A DNA stretch of 64,000 nt from Oceanobacillus halophilus. Its GTDB lineage: Bacteria > Bacillota > Bacilli > Bacillales > Amphibacillaceae. The translations under genes were made by a program, and so were the position numbers. A model generated the notes under the pieces. That model searched no databases. It had not been told where the DNA came from and saw only the letters and a program-made list of their open reading frames with translations. The DNA is taken from contig NZ_RBZP01000016.1 of assembly GCF_003628505.1 (NCBI RefSeq), positions 1 through 64,000 of the forward strand, given 5' to 3'. Shown one piece after another: positions 44,601 through 53,867 of this stretch (position 1 is the stretch's first letter; each line of letters starts with the position of its first letter).

Positions 44601-44737
44601 TCAAAGATAGTTGTTTTACCAGCACCAGTGTTGCCTGAAATCACAAAGAGATGATTTTGTTCTAGTTCTTGAAAGTCAATTGTTTCGGTATATTTATAAG
44701 GCCCAAACGCCGTCATTGTTAATTTGATTGGCTTCAA
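41645..44737 (-). CDS. sbcC: SbcC, ATPase subunit of the SbcCD nuclease
   Basis: 1030 residues, Rad50-like. Walker A is GNTGAGKTT (residues 35-43), followed by very long coiled coils. In the middle lies the zinc hook ACPVCGSLDH near residue 520, and at the C-terminal lobe the signature LSGGEKFNASLCLALG and Walker B MFIDEGFGSLD. With SbcD it cuts hairpins and processes DNA ends. It is 23 bases downstream of sbcD. Such hairpin-cutting activity is noteworthy in a genome so rich in long palindromes. Confidence 0.96.
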   Translation of the reverse strand: MKPIKLTMTAFGPYKYTETIDFQELEQNHLFVISGNTGAGKTTIFDGISFALYGSASGSDRENTAMLRSDFAEDDTHTAVELVFELHQRTYRILRQLGHVKQGNKTKTGEKYEFYEIVDGTEIPCVDRQIVSEIDKKVEEIIGLTKDQFKQIVMLPQGEFRKLLTSETENKEEILRRIFKTESYKQIGELLKQKKSIVKQEFDQLKQTRDNQIQNIFAVLPERKDSHLFQVLSEEHFNVNQIISGLEKEVFFYREKIDLDQKKYDEAYKQHDKQQNIYYQTKAVNDRFIELDQKKVKLKELEEKIPSMEKQEKQLADAERASGIEIYEKQAAEWKKEEKQKLLLLQNAQINKKQSDEQFKNAEAAYNEEEKKKDIREKISKKLDRLHEFLPMVQDIDQMKKQLQVLRNKANQAYSDLEQVQADWKDKNQTADEKSKNIKLLEEATSHLPSKQQKLHEMREQARVLRDYINLTKEITIKQEEMKQKKQAFQQLKDTYREKEALWMNNQASMLAAHLHDGEACPVCGSLDHPKKAAENGQITTRDELDRLKVRLDELESSYRNALAILETKTTNQKEKAEELAELNVPVTDAFAVNEQLIADGKRLGTEVEQLNKQHEQLRKLRVAYDREVTLIKQLESKKELLDKAFQEQKTSYETTKARYEERVSKIPESVQDLTILEKEIHETVELYKRLEKNWENAQKLLEKAKEENTKAATNLENKEQQLNETQTRREKAEIAFESQLSDAKFTSVDLYHQAKIPLTEREKMKAAIQGFKENLSSLKQQVMELELTLKNKERVDLTVLEQKLVELKSGYESALQQLNLSKEYYQESAKMITKIIEVNEQVANYEKQLGTITDLYDVIRGQNDSRISFERYLQIEYLERIIEAANQRLKRLSNGQFYLIRSDRQESHGKQSGLGLDVYDTYTGQTRDVKTLSGGEKFNASLCLALGMSDVIQSFQGNISIETMFIDEGFGSLDEEALNKAIDTLIELQQTGRMIGVISHVQDLKNMFPAILEVAKTKEGYSSTKIVVK

Positions 44738-44760
44738 AAGTCTATACTCCCCTTTAAGTA

Positions 44761-45954
44761 TTAGTTTTTAATGGCTTCTCGTTTTCTATTATCTACTGAT
44801 TCATTTTCTTCTTTAAGCATTTCATCAAGCGCCTCTTTAAAAAGATTTTCTGTATCTTCATTTGGTACTTTTCCTGACACTTCTTTATAGAACGCCTTAA
44901 AAAGGTCAAAATCGCTCATGCTGCTACGATTAACTTTCGTTTTTTCTTCACCATTATCGAAAAGGTTTATGTTAAGATTCTTCCTCTCCACATGCATTGC
45001 GTTTGGATAAACCGAGCGAACCTTCTCCATTGGGGATAATACAGGTGCTTCATCAAGTAAACGGACGAAAACATAATCTTCATTAACAGGCTGTGTAAGT
45101 AGTTCTTCCATGGTTGCTTCAACCGTTCGAATATCACGTCTTGGGGTAAGATGTCTTTTTTCAATCGATACATTTCCTTCTTCATCCATCTCAACAACCA
45201 GAAAACCTTTTTTATGGCGTTCTTCTGATACTGAATACTTTAAGATAGAACCGGAATAACGGATGGTTTCATCGGAAACATAGTGGGCCTGGTGCAAGTG
45301 GCCAAGCGCGGTGTAATGAAAGGCTTTAAAATGTTGGGCGTTAACATATTCTGCTCCGCCAATTGATAGTGGTCTTTCGGAGTCACTTGTATTTTCTTCA
45401 GCTTTTCCAAATGGAGTTACAAAAGCATGTCCTACATAAACATGACGACTATTTGGATCCATGTCCATCGTGATTTTTTGGATAGTCTTCTCTGCAGCTT
45501 CATCATGGGAGCGAATCTCCTCATCTTCTAAAACAGTACGCACCACACTTGGATCACAATATGGAACAAGATGAAAATGTACTTCTCCATGCTCATCGTT
45601 TATGACTACGGGTTCTAGTTCCTTGGAGAAATTCCCAACAATATGAAAACCGTTTGCTTTCATCATTCTACTGCCAAAATTCAATCTGCTTGGGCTATCA
45701 TGGTTACCTGCTACTGCTATCACTGGTGTTTTCAGTTTTAATACGATTGTTTCCAGCACCTCATCTAGTAAATGTACGGCTTCTGTCGGAGGCACGGCTC
45801 GATCATACAAATCTCCCGCAATTATGACGGCATCCGGCTTTTCCTCCTCAATAGCTTTTACAAATTGCTTGAGTATATAGCCTTGGTCTTCGGTCATATA
45901 TACACCTTGAACCAATTTCCCCAAATGCCAATCTGCTGTATGAAAAATTTTCAT
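44761..45954 (-). CDS. sbcD: SbcD, nuclease subunit of SbcCD
   Basis: About 397 residues from the ATG at 45954, which has AGAGGGG upstream; the frame to 46008 is an extension. Mre11-type phosphoesterase motifs in order: FHTADWHLGK, IAGDLYDRAVPP, VAGNHDSPSRL, YVGHAF and YTALGHLHQ. Binds two Mn ions. First gene of the sbcDC pair. Confidence 0.95.
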   Translation of the reverse strand: MKIFHTADWHLGKLVQGVYMTEDQGYILKQFVKAIEEEKPDAVIIAGDLYDRAVPPTEAVHLLDEVLETIVLKLKTPVIAVAGNHDSPSRLNFGSRMMKANGFHIVGNFSKELEPVVINDEHGEVHFHLVPYCDPSVVRTVLEDEEIRSHDEAAEKTIQKITMDMDPNSRHVYVGHAFVTPFGKAEENTSDSERPLSIGGAEYVNAQHFKAFHYTALGHLHQAHYVSDETIRYSGSILKYSVSEERHKKGFLVVEMDEEGNVSIEKRHLTPRRDIRTVEATMEELLTQPVNEDYVFVRLLDEAPVLSPMEKVRSVYPNAMHVERKNLNINLFDNGEEKTKVNRSSMSDFDLFKAFYKEVSGKVPNEDTENLFKEALDEMLKEENESVDNRKREAIKN

Positions 45955-46108
45955 AACGGTAACCCCTCTCTTTTCATTTAATCTATTTAAAAAATCATGA
46001 TGTACCAAAGGAAAAACAGCCTAATTTCTCTAACTGTCAAAAAAACATAAATCTATTATAACATCTATAAAGTCCAATGAGACCCCCACATTTTGGATGA
46101 GCCTACTT

Positions 46109-46210
46109 GGGTGCCTGGCACTCCCCGATTATTGTCGAATGCTAGACTGCTAGTGTATATTGGTTTATCCAGATTAAATTTAGTGGCTGGTGCCTGGCAC
46201 TTGTCGAATT
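46109..46210 (+). repeat. GGTGCCTGGCAC-family repeats, copies 2 and 3
   Basis: GGGTGCCTGGCACTCCCCGA...TTGTCGAATGC at 46109-46143 and the shorter GGTGCCTGGCACTTGTCGAA at 46189-46209. They lie between the divergent sbcD and SLAP genes. Confidence 0.7.
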
Positions 46211-46279
46211 TGTTGGGTATTCTAATTTATTGCTGTAAAATGGGGTTAGTATCTTTTATAAGAAAGCAGGTGCTATAGA

Positions 46280-46660
46280 GTGAAGCAAAAGTTACAATTT
46301 GAATCAGCCTGGGATAGAACTATTGCAGATAAGGATCGAAAAGAAATTATAGAAGTTTTTCGAAATACCGAAATAAAACCGAAAAGGATTAGTTTCACTC
46401 CCTTAAAGCAAGCTATTAATCATAAACGTGAATTATTGATAACTGTCCTTATCCATAATTCGACGCAGGAAGACTTTACCTTTAATCAAACAAATTTATC
46501 TTATTCAAAAAATAATCAAGTTATGGCATCATCTACGTTCTATCTGCCTTCTTTAACAATAGAAAAAGGGACAAGTATGCCTTGGACTTTTATTTTTCCA
46601 AGTTATCAAAAAGGAAACAACGAGACATATAAAGATGGAAAACTCTTCTTTAACAATTAA
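46280..46660 (+). CDS. SLAP-domain protein
   Basis: 126 residues from a GTG. It matches the small Bacillus SLAP family (TIGR04398-type): LQFESAWDRTIADKDRKEI at the start, ELLITVLIHNSTQEDFTF, a NQTNLSYSKN-type strand and TFYLPSLTIEKGTSMPWTFIFP. No signal peptide. The family function is unknown. It stands alone before helD. Confidence 0.8.
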   Translation: MKQKLQFESAWDRTIADKDRKEIIEVFRNTEIKPKRISFTPLKQAINHKRELLITVLIHNSTQEDFTFNQTNLSYSKNNQVMASSTFYLPSLTIEKGTSMPWTFIFPSYQKGNNETYKDGKLFFNN

Positions 46661-46794
46661 AATTCCAGTTTTTTTAACCGATTATAAGGGAAAGCATGGA
46701 TATTGAGATACATTATCGAATAAACTACATACGATTCGTTATTATAAAAAGTAAACATTGATATATATTATGGATTTGAACGGGGTTGATTTGA

Positions 46795-49125
46795 ATGAAT
46801 CAAAAATCAGAAAATCAAACAGAAAGTCTAACGAAAGACCGGTTGGAAGAGGAGCATAGAGTTAAGTATGTCCACAGCGTTATTGATGAAAAACAAAAAA
46901 CAATAAAAACCAAAACATCTGGTCTGAAAGAAAGTATTGTAGATTTACGAAAGGATTTTTGGGACGATGTTACCGTCAATTTAGATGAACCAGACGATGT
47001 AATTGAAACCCAAGCAAGTCTGAAACAACAGGCTGAGTTTTTAGCAGAACGTGAACGTTCACATGGAAAAATGGATCAGGAAAGAAAAACGTTAGAACGT
47101 TTAAAAAGCTCTCCTTATTTTGGGAGAATAGACTTTCAGGAAACGAGTGAAGATGAAGTAGATAAAATTTATATTGGAGTTTCCTCTTTAATGGATAAAG
47201 ACCAGGAAAACTTCCTCATCTATGATTGGAGAGCACCAATCTCCAGCATGTACTACGATTATGGTCCTGGTCCAGCCCAATATAAAACAACCGAAGAAAC
47301 AATTACTGGAGAAATATCTCTAAAAAGACAGTTTATTATTAGACAAGGTAAACTTAAAGGGATGTTTGACACCGGAGTAACTATTGGAGATGAGTTACTA
47401 CAGCAAGCTCTTGGGAACAATGCAAGTACCACGATGCAAAGTATTGTAGCTACTATACAAAAGGAACAAAATAAAATCATCCGTAACGAAAAAAGTAACC
47501 TACTAATCGTTCAAGGCGTTGCAGGAAGTGGGAAAACTTCAGCTGCCCTGCAACGTATCGCTTACTTAATGTATCGATTTCGAGAAGAATTGAATGCGAA
47601 TAACCTTCATCTCTTTTCACCAAATCCGCTGTTCTCTAATTATATTGCCAACGTACTTCCTGAGTTAGGAGAAGCCAATATTAATCAGTCAACTTTTCTG
47701 GAATTTCTAAGAAAGCGGATTGAAAAATACATGGAAATTGAGTCTCCATTTGAACAAATGGAATTCACCCTCACAGAAAAAAATGCTGATGATTATTCTA
47801 TTCGCTTAAGAAACATGGATTATAAATCCAGTCTTCGTTTTAAAACGATGCTTGACGATTTTATTTCTGATTTAAAAAATGATGGCATCCGCTTTAAGAA
47901 TATTAAATTCAGAGATCAAATTCTCATTTCTAAAGAAGAAATTTACGATTATTTTTACTCTATTGATGTAAATATAGACTTACCTAACAAAATGGAACTT
48001 GTTGCGAAGTGGCTGTTAACAGAGATACGCAGACACCAAAAGAAAGAAATTTATAAAGACTGGGTTATGGAAGAAGCAGAACTATTAGAAAAAGAAGATT
48101 ATCAGGATGCATTTTTCAAGAGTCAGGATATGTATGGTGATGAAGATGATCCTATGCTGGAAGAAGCCTACTTGAGGAAAGAAGTAATTAAGCGAGCGTT
48201 TGCACCCATAAAAAAACGAATAAAGCATCTAAAATTCGTGAACATACTTGGAACATATCGAAGTCTATTTGAGATTTGGACACCCAAAAATAAACCATCA
48301 GATTGGGAAGATATATGCCAGTTCACTGTTTACCAATTAGCACATCGCTATTTGACTTGGGAAGATGCTACTCCTTATCTATACTTTAAAGGTAGATTAC
48401 TCGGAGATGACGCAGATCGTTCCATCCGTCATTTGTTTATTGATGAAGCACAAGATTATTCTGCATTCCAATTCGCTTTTATCAGACATATTTTTCCATA
48501 TACGCGAATGACTTTGCTAGGTGATATTAACCAAGGCATATACGCATATACAACAAGTGAAAACCCTCTTATACCGGAGGCCATCCCTGTTAACCATGAA
48601 CGACTCACACTTACAAAAAGTTATCGTTCAACCAAACCGATAGTGGAATTTTCCAGACAGTTCGCCCCAGGACAAGCAACAATCGAAGCTTTCGAGCGTG
48701 AAGGGGAAAAACCAAAATTGATAAAAACAAAGGAAGATGCAGACCTAACTGCAATTTTAACAACGGAAATTAATAAACAGAAAAACAATGGTCATGAAAC
48801 TATTGCAATTATCTGTAAGACTCTGGCGGAAAGCAATAGAATGTATCACTTATTGCAAGACAAACACACTATTTACCAAATTAACGAGGAGACATATGCC
48901 TTTGAAAAAGGACTGCTTGTTTTACCAGTTTACTTAGCCAAAGGGATCGAATTTGATGCTGTTATCCTACCAGAAGCCTCCAAACAGCAATATAGCGATG
49001 AATCAGACCGAGCTCTTTTTTACACTGCTTGTACAAGAGCTATGCATGATTTAACAATGATCAGTGCTGGGGAACCCTGTATGTTTATTAACGAAGCTAG
49101 TAAGGAAACATATGAGATAAATTAA
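46795..49125 (+). CDS. helD: HelD, RNA polymerase recycling factor (UvrD-like helicase)
   Basis: 776 residues, the size of B. subtilis HelD (YvgS). It uses ATP to free RNA polymerase from DNA. The N-terminal 150 residues form the coiled-coil arm (EEEHRVKYVHSVIDEKQ). The fold of superfamily 1 follows: Walker A QGVAGSGKTSAALQRIAYL near residue 240, motif II LFIDEAQDYSAFQ, motif IV LTKSYRSTKPI, and motif VI FYTACTRAMHDL. The region 290-530 is the HelD-specific insertion. Solitary. Confidence 0.93.
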   Translation: MNQKSENQTESLTKDRLEEEHRVKYVHSVIDEKQKTIKTKTSGLKESIVDLRKDFWDDVTVNLDEPDDVIETQASLKQQAEFLAERERSHGKMDQERKTLERLKSSPYFGRIDFQETSEDEVDKIYIGVSSLMDKDQENFLIYDWRAPISSMYYDYGPGPAQYKTTEETITGEISLKRQFIIRQGKLKGMFDTGVTIGDELLQQALGNNASTTMQSIVATIQKEQNKIIRNEKSNLLIVQGVAGSGKTSAALQRIAYLMYRFREELNANNLHLFSPNPLFSNYIANVLPELGEANINQSTFLEFLRKRIEKYMEIESPFEQMEFTLTEKNADDYSIRLRNMDYKSSLRFKTMLDDFISDLKNDGIRFKNIKFRDQILISKEEIYDYFYSIDVNIDLPNKMELVAKWLLTEIRRHQKKEIYKDWVMEEAELLEKEDYQDAFFKSQDMYGDEDDPMLEEAYLRKEVIKRAFAPIKKRIKHLKFVNILGTYRSLFEIWTPKNKPSDWEDICQFTVYQLAHRYLTWEDATPYLYFKGRLLGDDADRSIRHLFIDEAQDYSAFQFAFIRHIFPYTRMTLLGDINQGIYAYTTSENPLIPEAIPVNHERLTLTKSYRSTKPIVEFSRQFAPGQATIEAFEREGEKPKLIKTKEDADLTAILTTEINKQKNNGHETIAIICKTLAESNRMYHLLQDKHTIYQINEETYAFEKGLLVLPVYLAKGIEFDAVILPEASKQQYSDESDRALFYTACTRAMHDLTMISAGEPCMFINEASKETYEIN

Positions 49126-49229
49126 GATTCACTTATATTTCTACATTCAATTCGTTTTAAAATATCCCTTTACAGAATCAGGTATTATGGTTATTCTAAT
49201 AATATAGAAAATTGCATATCCGAAAAATA

Positions 49230-49402
49230 GCACTAGGGGAGCTACTGAAATGTGGCTGAGAAGACTAAACTTGTCTGACCCTTATAACCCGATCTAGATA
49301 ATACTAGCGTGGGGAAGTGCAGTTCGTGCTGTATAAATTGCGTACATTTTGTTACCATACATACATTCAAACTGCATTCCCCCGTCGGAGTGCAGTTTTT
49401 CT
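49230..49402 (+). promoter_or_regulatory. TPP riboswitch (THI box) with terminator, upstream of ykoFEDC
   Basis: AGGGGAGCTACTGAAATGTG, GCTGAGAAG, GACCCTTATAACCCGATCTA, GATAATACTAGCG and GGGGAAGTGC (to 49320) are the THI-box marks. A terminator, CTGCATTCCCCCGTCGGAGT followed by GCAGTTTTTCTTT, follows at 49371-49402. Confidence 0.94.
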
Positions 49403-49435
49403 TTGTCTTATTTAAATTATTTAGGAGGAGATTTT

Positions 49436-50023
49436 ATGAATAATTATTGTGGAACTAGTAGAATTTCTGGATGTCAGTTCACCCTATATCCGATGAGTGA
49501 TAAATTTGTAGATATCATATTATCGGCACTAAATGAGGTGGATACATCAAAGGTCTGGAAACAGACGGATGATGTAAGTACGTGTATACGCGGAAAAATG
49601 GTTCATATTTTCGACGTGACGAAAGCAATCTTCCTTCACGCTGCTAAAACAGGTGAACATATAGCGATGAGTGGAACATTCTCCATTGGATGTCCTGGTG
49701 ATTCTGATGCTGATGTATACATGGATAAGACCGATACCCCTATAAACGAGTCAAATGTAAAGGAAATCAATCAAGAAGCTGGCTGCAAATTCTCCCTTTA
49801 CCCATTAGGGAGAGAAGATTATATGAACGCGATTTATGAACAAATCGATTTATCTAAGCATCGAAATGTTCAAGTAAGCTCAACACATTATGCAACAAGA
49901 CTTGACGGTGATGTTCATGATATCTTCCAGGCACTGTACCAATCCTTTGATAGTGTACAGGAGCAAGTGTCGCATGTAACAATGACATTTAGTATTTCTG
50001 CGAATAGTCCAAGTAATCGTTAA
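49436..50023 (+). CDS. ykoF: YkoF, thiamine/HMP-binding protein
   Basis: 195 residues from the ATG after GGAGGAGATTTT; the frame open to 49349 runs into the riboswitch terminator. Two homologous halves are visible: SGCQFTLYPMSDKFVDIILSAL and AGCKFSLYPLGREDYMNAIYEQI, each followed by a VSTCIRG/THYATRLDG-type strand. B. subtilis YkoF binds thiamine or its pyrimidine HMP. First gene of the operon. Confidence 0.93.
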   Translation: MNNYCGTSRISGCQFTLYPMSDKFVDIILSALNEVDTSKVWKQTDDVSTCIRGKMVHIFDVTKAIFLHAAKTGEHIAMSGTFSIGCPGDSDADVYMDKTDTPINESNVKEINQEAGCKFSLYPLGREDYMNAIYEQIDLSKHRNVQVSSTHYATRLDGDVHDIFQALYQSFDSVQEQVSHVTMTFSISANSPSNR

Positions 50024-50036
50024 GGGAGTGTAACCT

Positions 50037-50642
50037 ATGGTAAATCAATGGAAGTTGAAAGAGATTGTATTAATGTCTATCTTAGGTGTTGTATTTGGTG
50101 TCATTTATTTAGCCTTTTTCCTAGTTGGGCAAGGTATTCGTAATATCCTTGTCCCATTTGGTCTCGGTCCACTTGGTTATGAAGTTATCTTCGGGATTTG
50201 GTTTATTGTATCTATTATCGCTGCATATATTTTACGGAAACCAGGTGTAGCTTTTACTGCTGAAGTTATTGCTGGAGTTGTAGAAGTATTGCTAGGTTCA
50301 GCAGCTGGTCCTGGACTTATTCTCGCTGCAGCAATTCAAGGTCTAGGTGCTGAATTTGCTTTTGCTATAACTAAATGGCGCGATTATAGACTTAGAATTT
50401 TAATATTATCTGGTATTTTTGCCGCATTGTTTAGTTTTGTATGGAATTTATACTCATCCGGGAATATCGCCTTAGCACCAAGTTTGCTGATTGCAATGCT
50501 CATCACACGAATAGTAAGCGGTGCGCTTTTGGCTGGTGTACTTGGTAAATGGATAAGTGATCAGCTTGCCAAAACTGGAGTACTTAGAGGATATAAGTTA
50601 GGAAAGGAGCTTCAGCGACGTCGTGAGAAAGGTGCAGCCTAA
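50037..50642 (+). CDS. ykoE: YkoE, ECF transporter S component for HMP/thiamine
   Basis: 201 residues, about six membrane helices, GGGAGTG before the ATG. ECF S-component features are the N-terminal basic-then-hydrophobic segment KLKEIVLMSILGVVFGVIY and EVIAGVVEVLLGSAAGPGLI. Gives the substrate specificity for the pyrimidine part of thiamine. Its end overlaps the ykoD start. Confidence 0.93.
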   Translation: MVNQWKLKEIVLMSILGVVFGVIYLAFFLVGQGIRNILVPFGLGPLGYEVIFGIWFIVSIIAAYILRKPGVAFTAEVIAGVVEVLLGSAAGPGLILAAAIQGLGAEFAFAITKWRDYRLRILILSGIFAALFSFVWNLYSSGNIALAPSLLIAMLITRIVSGALLAGVLGKWISDQLAKTGVLRGYKLGKELQRRREKGAA

Positions 50643-52203
50643 ACAAAATCCACTACTAAAAGTAGATCAATTCTCATTTGCCTATGAAAATATCAACAAG
50701 CCATTGTTCAAAGAGCTGAATTTTTGCCTATATGAAAACGAAGTTACCCTACTTCTTGGGGCCAGTGGTTCTGGCAAAAGCAGCCTAGCTCTCTGTCTAA
50801 ACGGTTTATATCCTGATACCGTAGAAGGGGTAACATCAGGTCAGATTTATTATGAGGGAAAAAATATAAGTGACTATCCAAAGGGAGAAGTAAATCAGCA
50901 AATTGGGATTGTTTTTCAAGATCCAGAAAGTCAATTTTGTATGATTACTGTGGAAGATGAACTAGCCTTTACTCTAGAAAACAGGAAAGTCCCTACTTCC
51001 CGAATGTCAGAACTTATCACGGAAGTACTTCACTTAGTTGGAATGGAAAACTTTAGAACAAGAAAAATTCATGAATTATCCGGAGGACAGAAGCAAAAAG
51101 TTGCATTAGCTGCTGTTTTGTTGCTAGAACCAAAATTATTAATATTGGATGAGCCGACTGCAAACTTAGATCCTTACTCAACCTTGGAATTTATAAAATT
51201 GATTGAAAGACTTCAAAAAAAGAGGCATTTCTCCATTCTGGTCATTGAGCATCAATCAAATGACTGGACCGAATTAATTAATCGAGTACTTGTCATTGGG
51301 CAGGACGGAACAATAAAAGTAGATGATACGTCGGATAATTTCTTTCAGAAGTACCAGCAGTTGTTGTCAAATGAGGGCATTTTTCAGCCCCATGATGTTA
51401 TGGATATATACAGGTGTCAGGATTACGGGACTGCTTCCCCTTCTGAAAAAGGATGGATTCTTACCATTGAACATTTGCGATACACTAGAAAAGAACAAGC
51501 GATACTAAATAATATCAATCTAAAAATTCGCTATGGAGAGTTTATTGCTTTAATAGGAGAAAACGGTGCTGGTAAATCCACACTATTACAGCTTATGGCG
51601 GGACTTCTTTTACCAGACGAAGGGGAAGTTCTATTTAAGGGACAATCACTTATTTGCTGGAAGGAGAATGAACTGCGTAAACAGATGGGTTATGTTTTTC
51701 AAAACCCCGAACACCAATTTATAACCGATACGGTATATGATGAGCTTACGTTTGCGATGAAATTAAATAATATTTCTAAGACAGATATGAAGGAGATTGC
51801 CTCTACTCTAATGACACAATTTCATTTAGAAAAACATCAGTATGACAACCCATTCTCTTTAAGTGGAGGTCAGAAACGCCGTTTAAGCGTCGCTACTATG
51901 CTGGATGAAACACCAGATATTCTTCTATTTGATGAACCTACATTTGGTCAGGATGCAAAAACAACACAAGAATTAATGAAAATGATTTGGAAATTAAAGC
52001 AGAATGGAACAACAATTATCTTTGTCACTCATGATATGGATATTGTAGATTTAACAGATCGTGCTATGGTTCTCCATAATCAAGAGGTCATTTACGAAGG
52101 GGTACCAGAAACACTGTGGCAACAAGAAGAACTATTAAAGAAAACACGATTACGTCCTCCCTCTTGGATAAGAAAAAATGTTGAGTCAGGTGTTTTCTTA
52201 TGA
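50623..52203 (+). CDS. ykoD: YkoD, ECF transporter ATPase with two ABC domains
   Basis: 526 residues, two fused nucleotide-binding domains. Domain 1: Walker A GASGSGKSS, signature LSGGQKQK, Walker B LLILDEPTANLD. Domain 2: GENGAGKST, LSGGQKRR, ILLFDEPTFGQD. The start is a GTG inside ykoE, with AAAGGAG 14 bases upstream; another GTG nine bases later is possible. Powers uptake with YkoE and YkoC. Confidence 0.94.
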   Translation: MRKVQPKQNPLLKVDQFSFAYENINKPLFKELNFCLYENEVTLLLGASGSGKSSLALCLNGLYPDTVEGVTSGQIYYEGKNISDYPKGEVNQQIGIVFQDPESQFCMITVEDELAFTLENRKVPTSRMSELITEVLHLVGMENFRTRKIHELSGGQKQKVALAAVLLLEPKLLILDEPTANLDPYSTLEFIKLIERLQKKRHFSILVIEHQSNDWTELINRVLVIGQDGTIKVDDTSDNFFQKYQQLLSNEGIFQPHDVMDIYRCQDYGTASPSEKGWILTIEHLRYTRKEQAILNNINLKIRYGEFIALIGENGAGKSTLLQLMAGLLLPDEGEVLFKGQSLICWKENELRKQMGYVFQNPEHQFITDTVYDELTFAMKLNNISKTDMKEIASTLMTQFHLEKHQYDNPFSLSGGQKRRLSVATMLDETPDILLFDEPTFGQDAKTTQELMKMIWKLKQNGTTIIFVTHDMDIVDLTDRAMVLHNQEVIYEGVPETLWQQEELLKKTRLRPPSWIRKNVESGVFL

Positions 52204-52979
52204 TTTCTTCGGTCAACCCAACTATTAAGGCCATCTCCATACTGGTACCCGGAATTTTTCTTAGCTTTACCTTTGATGTATTTACACCTCTTATTTATTT
52301 ACTTTTTGTTCTAGCAATCACCTTTACACTAACTAACATCTCTATTAGCAAATGGATAAAAATTTTTAGTCCATTTGTTCTGGTTGCATTGGGATTTGCT
52401 TGGATGGCTGCCTTATATAGTAATCAAACCTATTCTTATGGAGAAGTTCATTTCCAATTATGGCATTTTGAAATTACAACAGGCAGTATCCAAACTGGAA
52501 TTAGTCTTGCACTTCGATCACTTTGTTTTGTCGCGTTATCTTTGTTATTTGCCCTGACCACGGATTCGACCAAGTTGATGCTAAGTTTAATGCAACAATG
52601 TAAGCTCCCACCAAAAATTACGTATGGGATTCTTGCTGGATATCGTTTTCTTCCCATATTTAAGCATGAGCTGCATGTATTGAGACAGGCACATCGAATA
52701 CGTGGCGTATCTAGAACACGAGGGATAAAAGGTCAGATTAATCAATTCCGCCGTTACTCTATCCCATTATTAGCTAACGGTATTCGTAAAGCTGAACGGG
52801 TAGCAATAGCCATGGAATCTAAAGGATTCACCGGCGATAAAGAACGTACACATTATCACGACCTAACAGTCAGCAAAAAAGACTGGTACTTCCTTACAAT
52901 GATTGTAGGAACATTTATCGCCGTTGTAGCAATATCATACTACTTAGGCTACTTAAACATATTTGGCAGGAAATTCTAA
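52200..52979 (+). CDS. ykoC: YkoC, ECF transporter T component
   Basis: 259 residues, about five membrane segments. The coupling helix motif is VLRQAHRIRGVSRTRG, with ARG-type second motif AERVAIAMESKGF. ATGA overlap with ykoD. It ends in a repeat of the GGTGCCTGGCAC family. Confidence 0.93.
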   Translation: MISSVNPTIKAISILVPGIFLSFTFDVFTPLIYLLFVLAITFTLTNISISKWIKIFSPFVLVALGFAWMAALYSNQTYSYGEVHFQLWHFEITTGSIQTGISLALRSLCFVALSLLFALTTDSTKLMLSLMQQCKLPPKITYGILAGYRFLPIFKHELHVLRQAHRIRGVSRTRGIKGQINQFRRYSIPLLANGIRKAERVAIAMESKGFTGDKERTHYHDLTVSKKDWYFLTMIVGTFIAVVAISYYLGYLNIFGRKF

Positions 52980-53021
52980 GGTGCCTGGCACTCCCCGGAT
53001 TTTGTCATTTGGTGTCGAATT
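52980..53021 (+). repeat. GGTGCCTGGCAC-family repeat, copy 4
   Basis: GGTGCCTGGCACTCCCCGGA followed by TTTTGTCATTTGGTGTCGAATT, starting one base after the ykoC stop. Confidence 0.7.
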
Positions 53022-53154
53022 CGCTGAAGCTAAACGGCTACAGCCCCTGTCATAGTTTATGTACTAGGAAACTGGGGCAATGCTACCTTTTTGGCAAGTT
53101 TTTAAGTCGAAGTAATGCAGGTGGGAGATTTATATTTTTTTCCAATCAAAATAT

Positions 53155-53193
53155 CCCAAGCCTACTTTTGCGATTCGTAGGCTTGGGAAATAC
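53155..53193 (-). terminator. Terminator of the DinB gene
   Basis: CCCAAGCCTACTTTTGCGAT with TCGTAGGCTTGGG is an 11-bp stem; on the minus strand ATATTTTG follows. Confidence 0.75.
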
Positions 53194-53200
53194 TTTTATA

Positions 53201-53680
53201 TTATTTAGCTTGTTCTTCTTTAGTTGGACCCATTACACCTGGTACAGGTAATCCTGCTTGACGAAGAAGTACTGTCATTTGACCTCTGTGATGGGTCTGA
53301 TGATCGATAAGGGTACGCAGCAGGACACCCCTAGGTGTTTCTTTACCAAAACTATCCACTGTTTCTTCCAGTTTTTCATCCGTTAAGTTTTTTTCAACTG
53401 CTTGTTTTACATCTTCAGTAATCTTTTTATAAGCTTGTGCAATCTCGCTTGCTTTAGCTGGTACATCACTCGGGTTACCAGAAGCTTTTACTTCTAATCC
53501 TACTAATCCTGCGAAAAATGCTGGTGCTGTTGCTAAATGCCAGCCTAGCCACCCAAGTGTACTATGTCCCTCAACTATAGCTTGTCCTAATTTTTCATCT
53601 GTAATGGATTCTAAAACCTGAAGCGTCCCCTGTGATGAATTGGACCAATCTTGTAAAAAGTCTTCCACTTTTCTATACAT
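53201..53680 (-). CDS. DinB-family metal-binding protein
   Basis: 159 residues, four-helix DinB/YfiT type. The metal-ligand His pattern is LGWLGWHLATAP and RTLIDHQTHHRGQMTVLLRQAG, the latter holding the closely spaced histidines. Some relatives are bacillithiol-dependent transferases; the substrate cannot be told here. Confidence 0.88.
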   Translation of the reverse strand: MYRKVEDFLQDWSNSSQGTLQVLESITDEKLGQAIVEGHSTLGWLGWHLATAPAFFAGLVGLEVKASGNPSDVPAKASEIAQAYKKITEDVKQAVEKNLTDEKLEETVDSFGKETPRGVLLRTLIDHQTHHRGQMTVLLRQAGLPVPGVMGPTKEEQAK

Positions 53681-53783
53681 AATTATCTACCCCTTTTCGA
53701 AAATGTAAAGCGTTTGTTCCGCTCCATCTATCTGCATTATAACGAATTTTATCCAACATAGTCTAATGTTCTACCCTTTCCGT

Positions 53784-53824
53784 GGTGCCTGGCACTCCCC
53801 GGATTTTGTCAGGATTTGTCGAAC
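53784..53824 (+). repeat. GGTGCCTGGCAC-family repeat, copy 5
   Basis: GGTGCCTGGCACTCCCCGGA followed by TTTTGTCAGGATTTGTCGAAC. Confidence 0.7.
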
Positions 53825-53867
53825 CTATATGTATTATGGTTTTGGGCCTGCTTGGTAAGAGTGAAAA

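Noticed and set aside
53009-53251. 80-codon plus-strand frame after ykoC
   Set aside because: It starts in a GGTGCCTGGCAC repeat, crosses the DinB terminator, and has no ribosome binding site.
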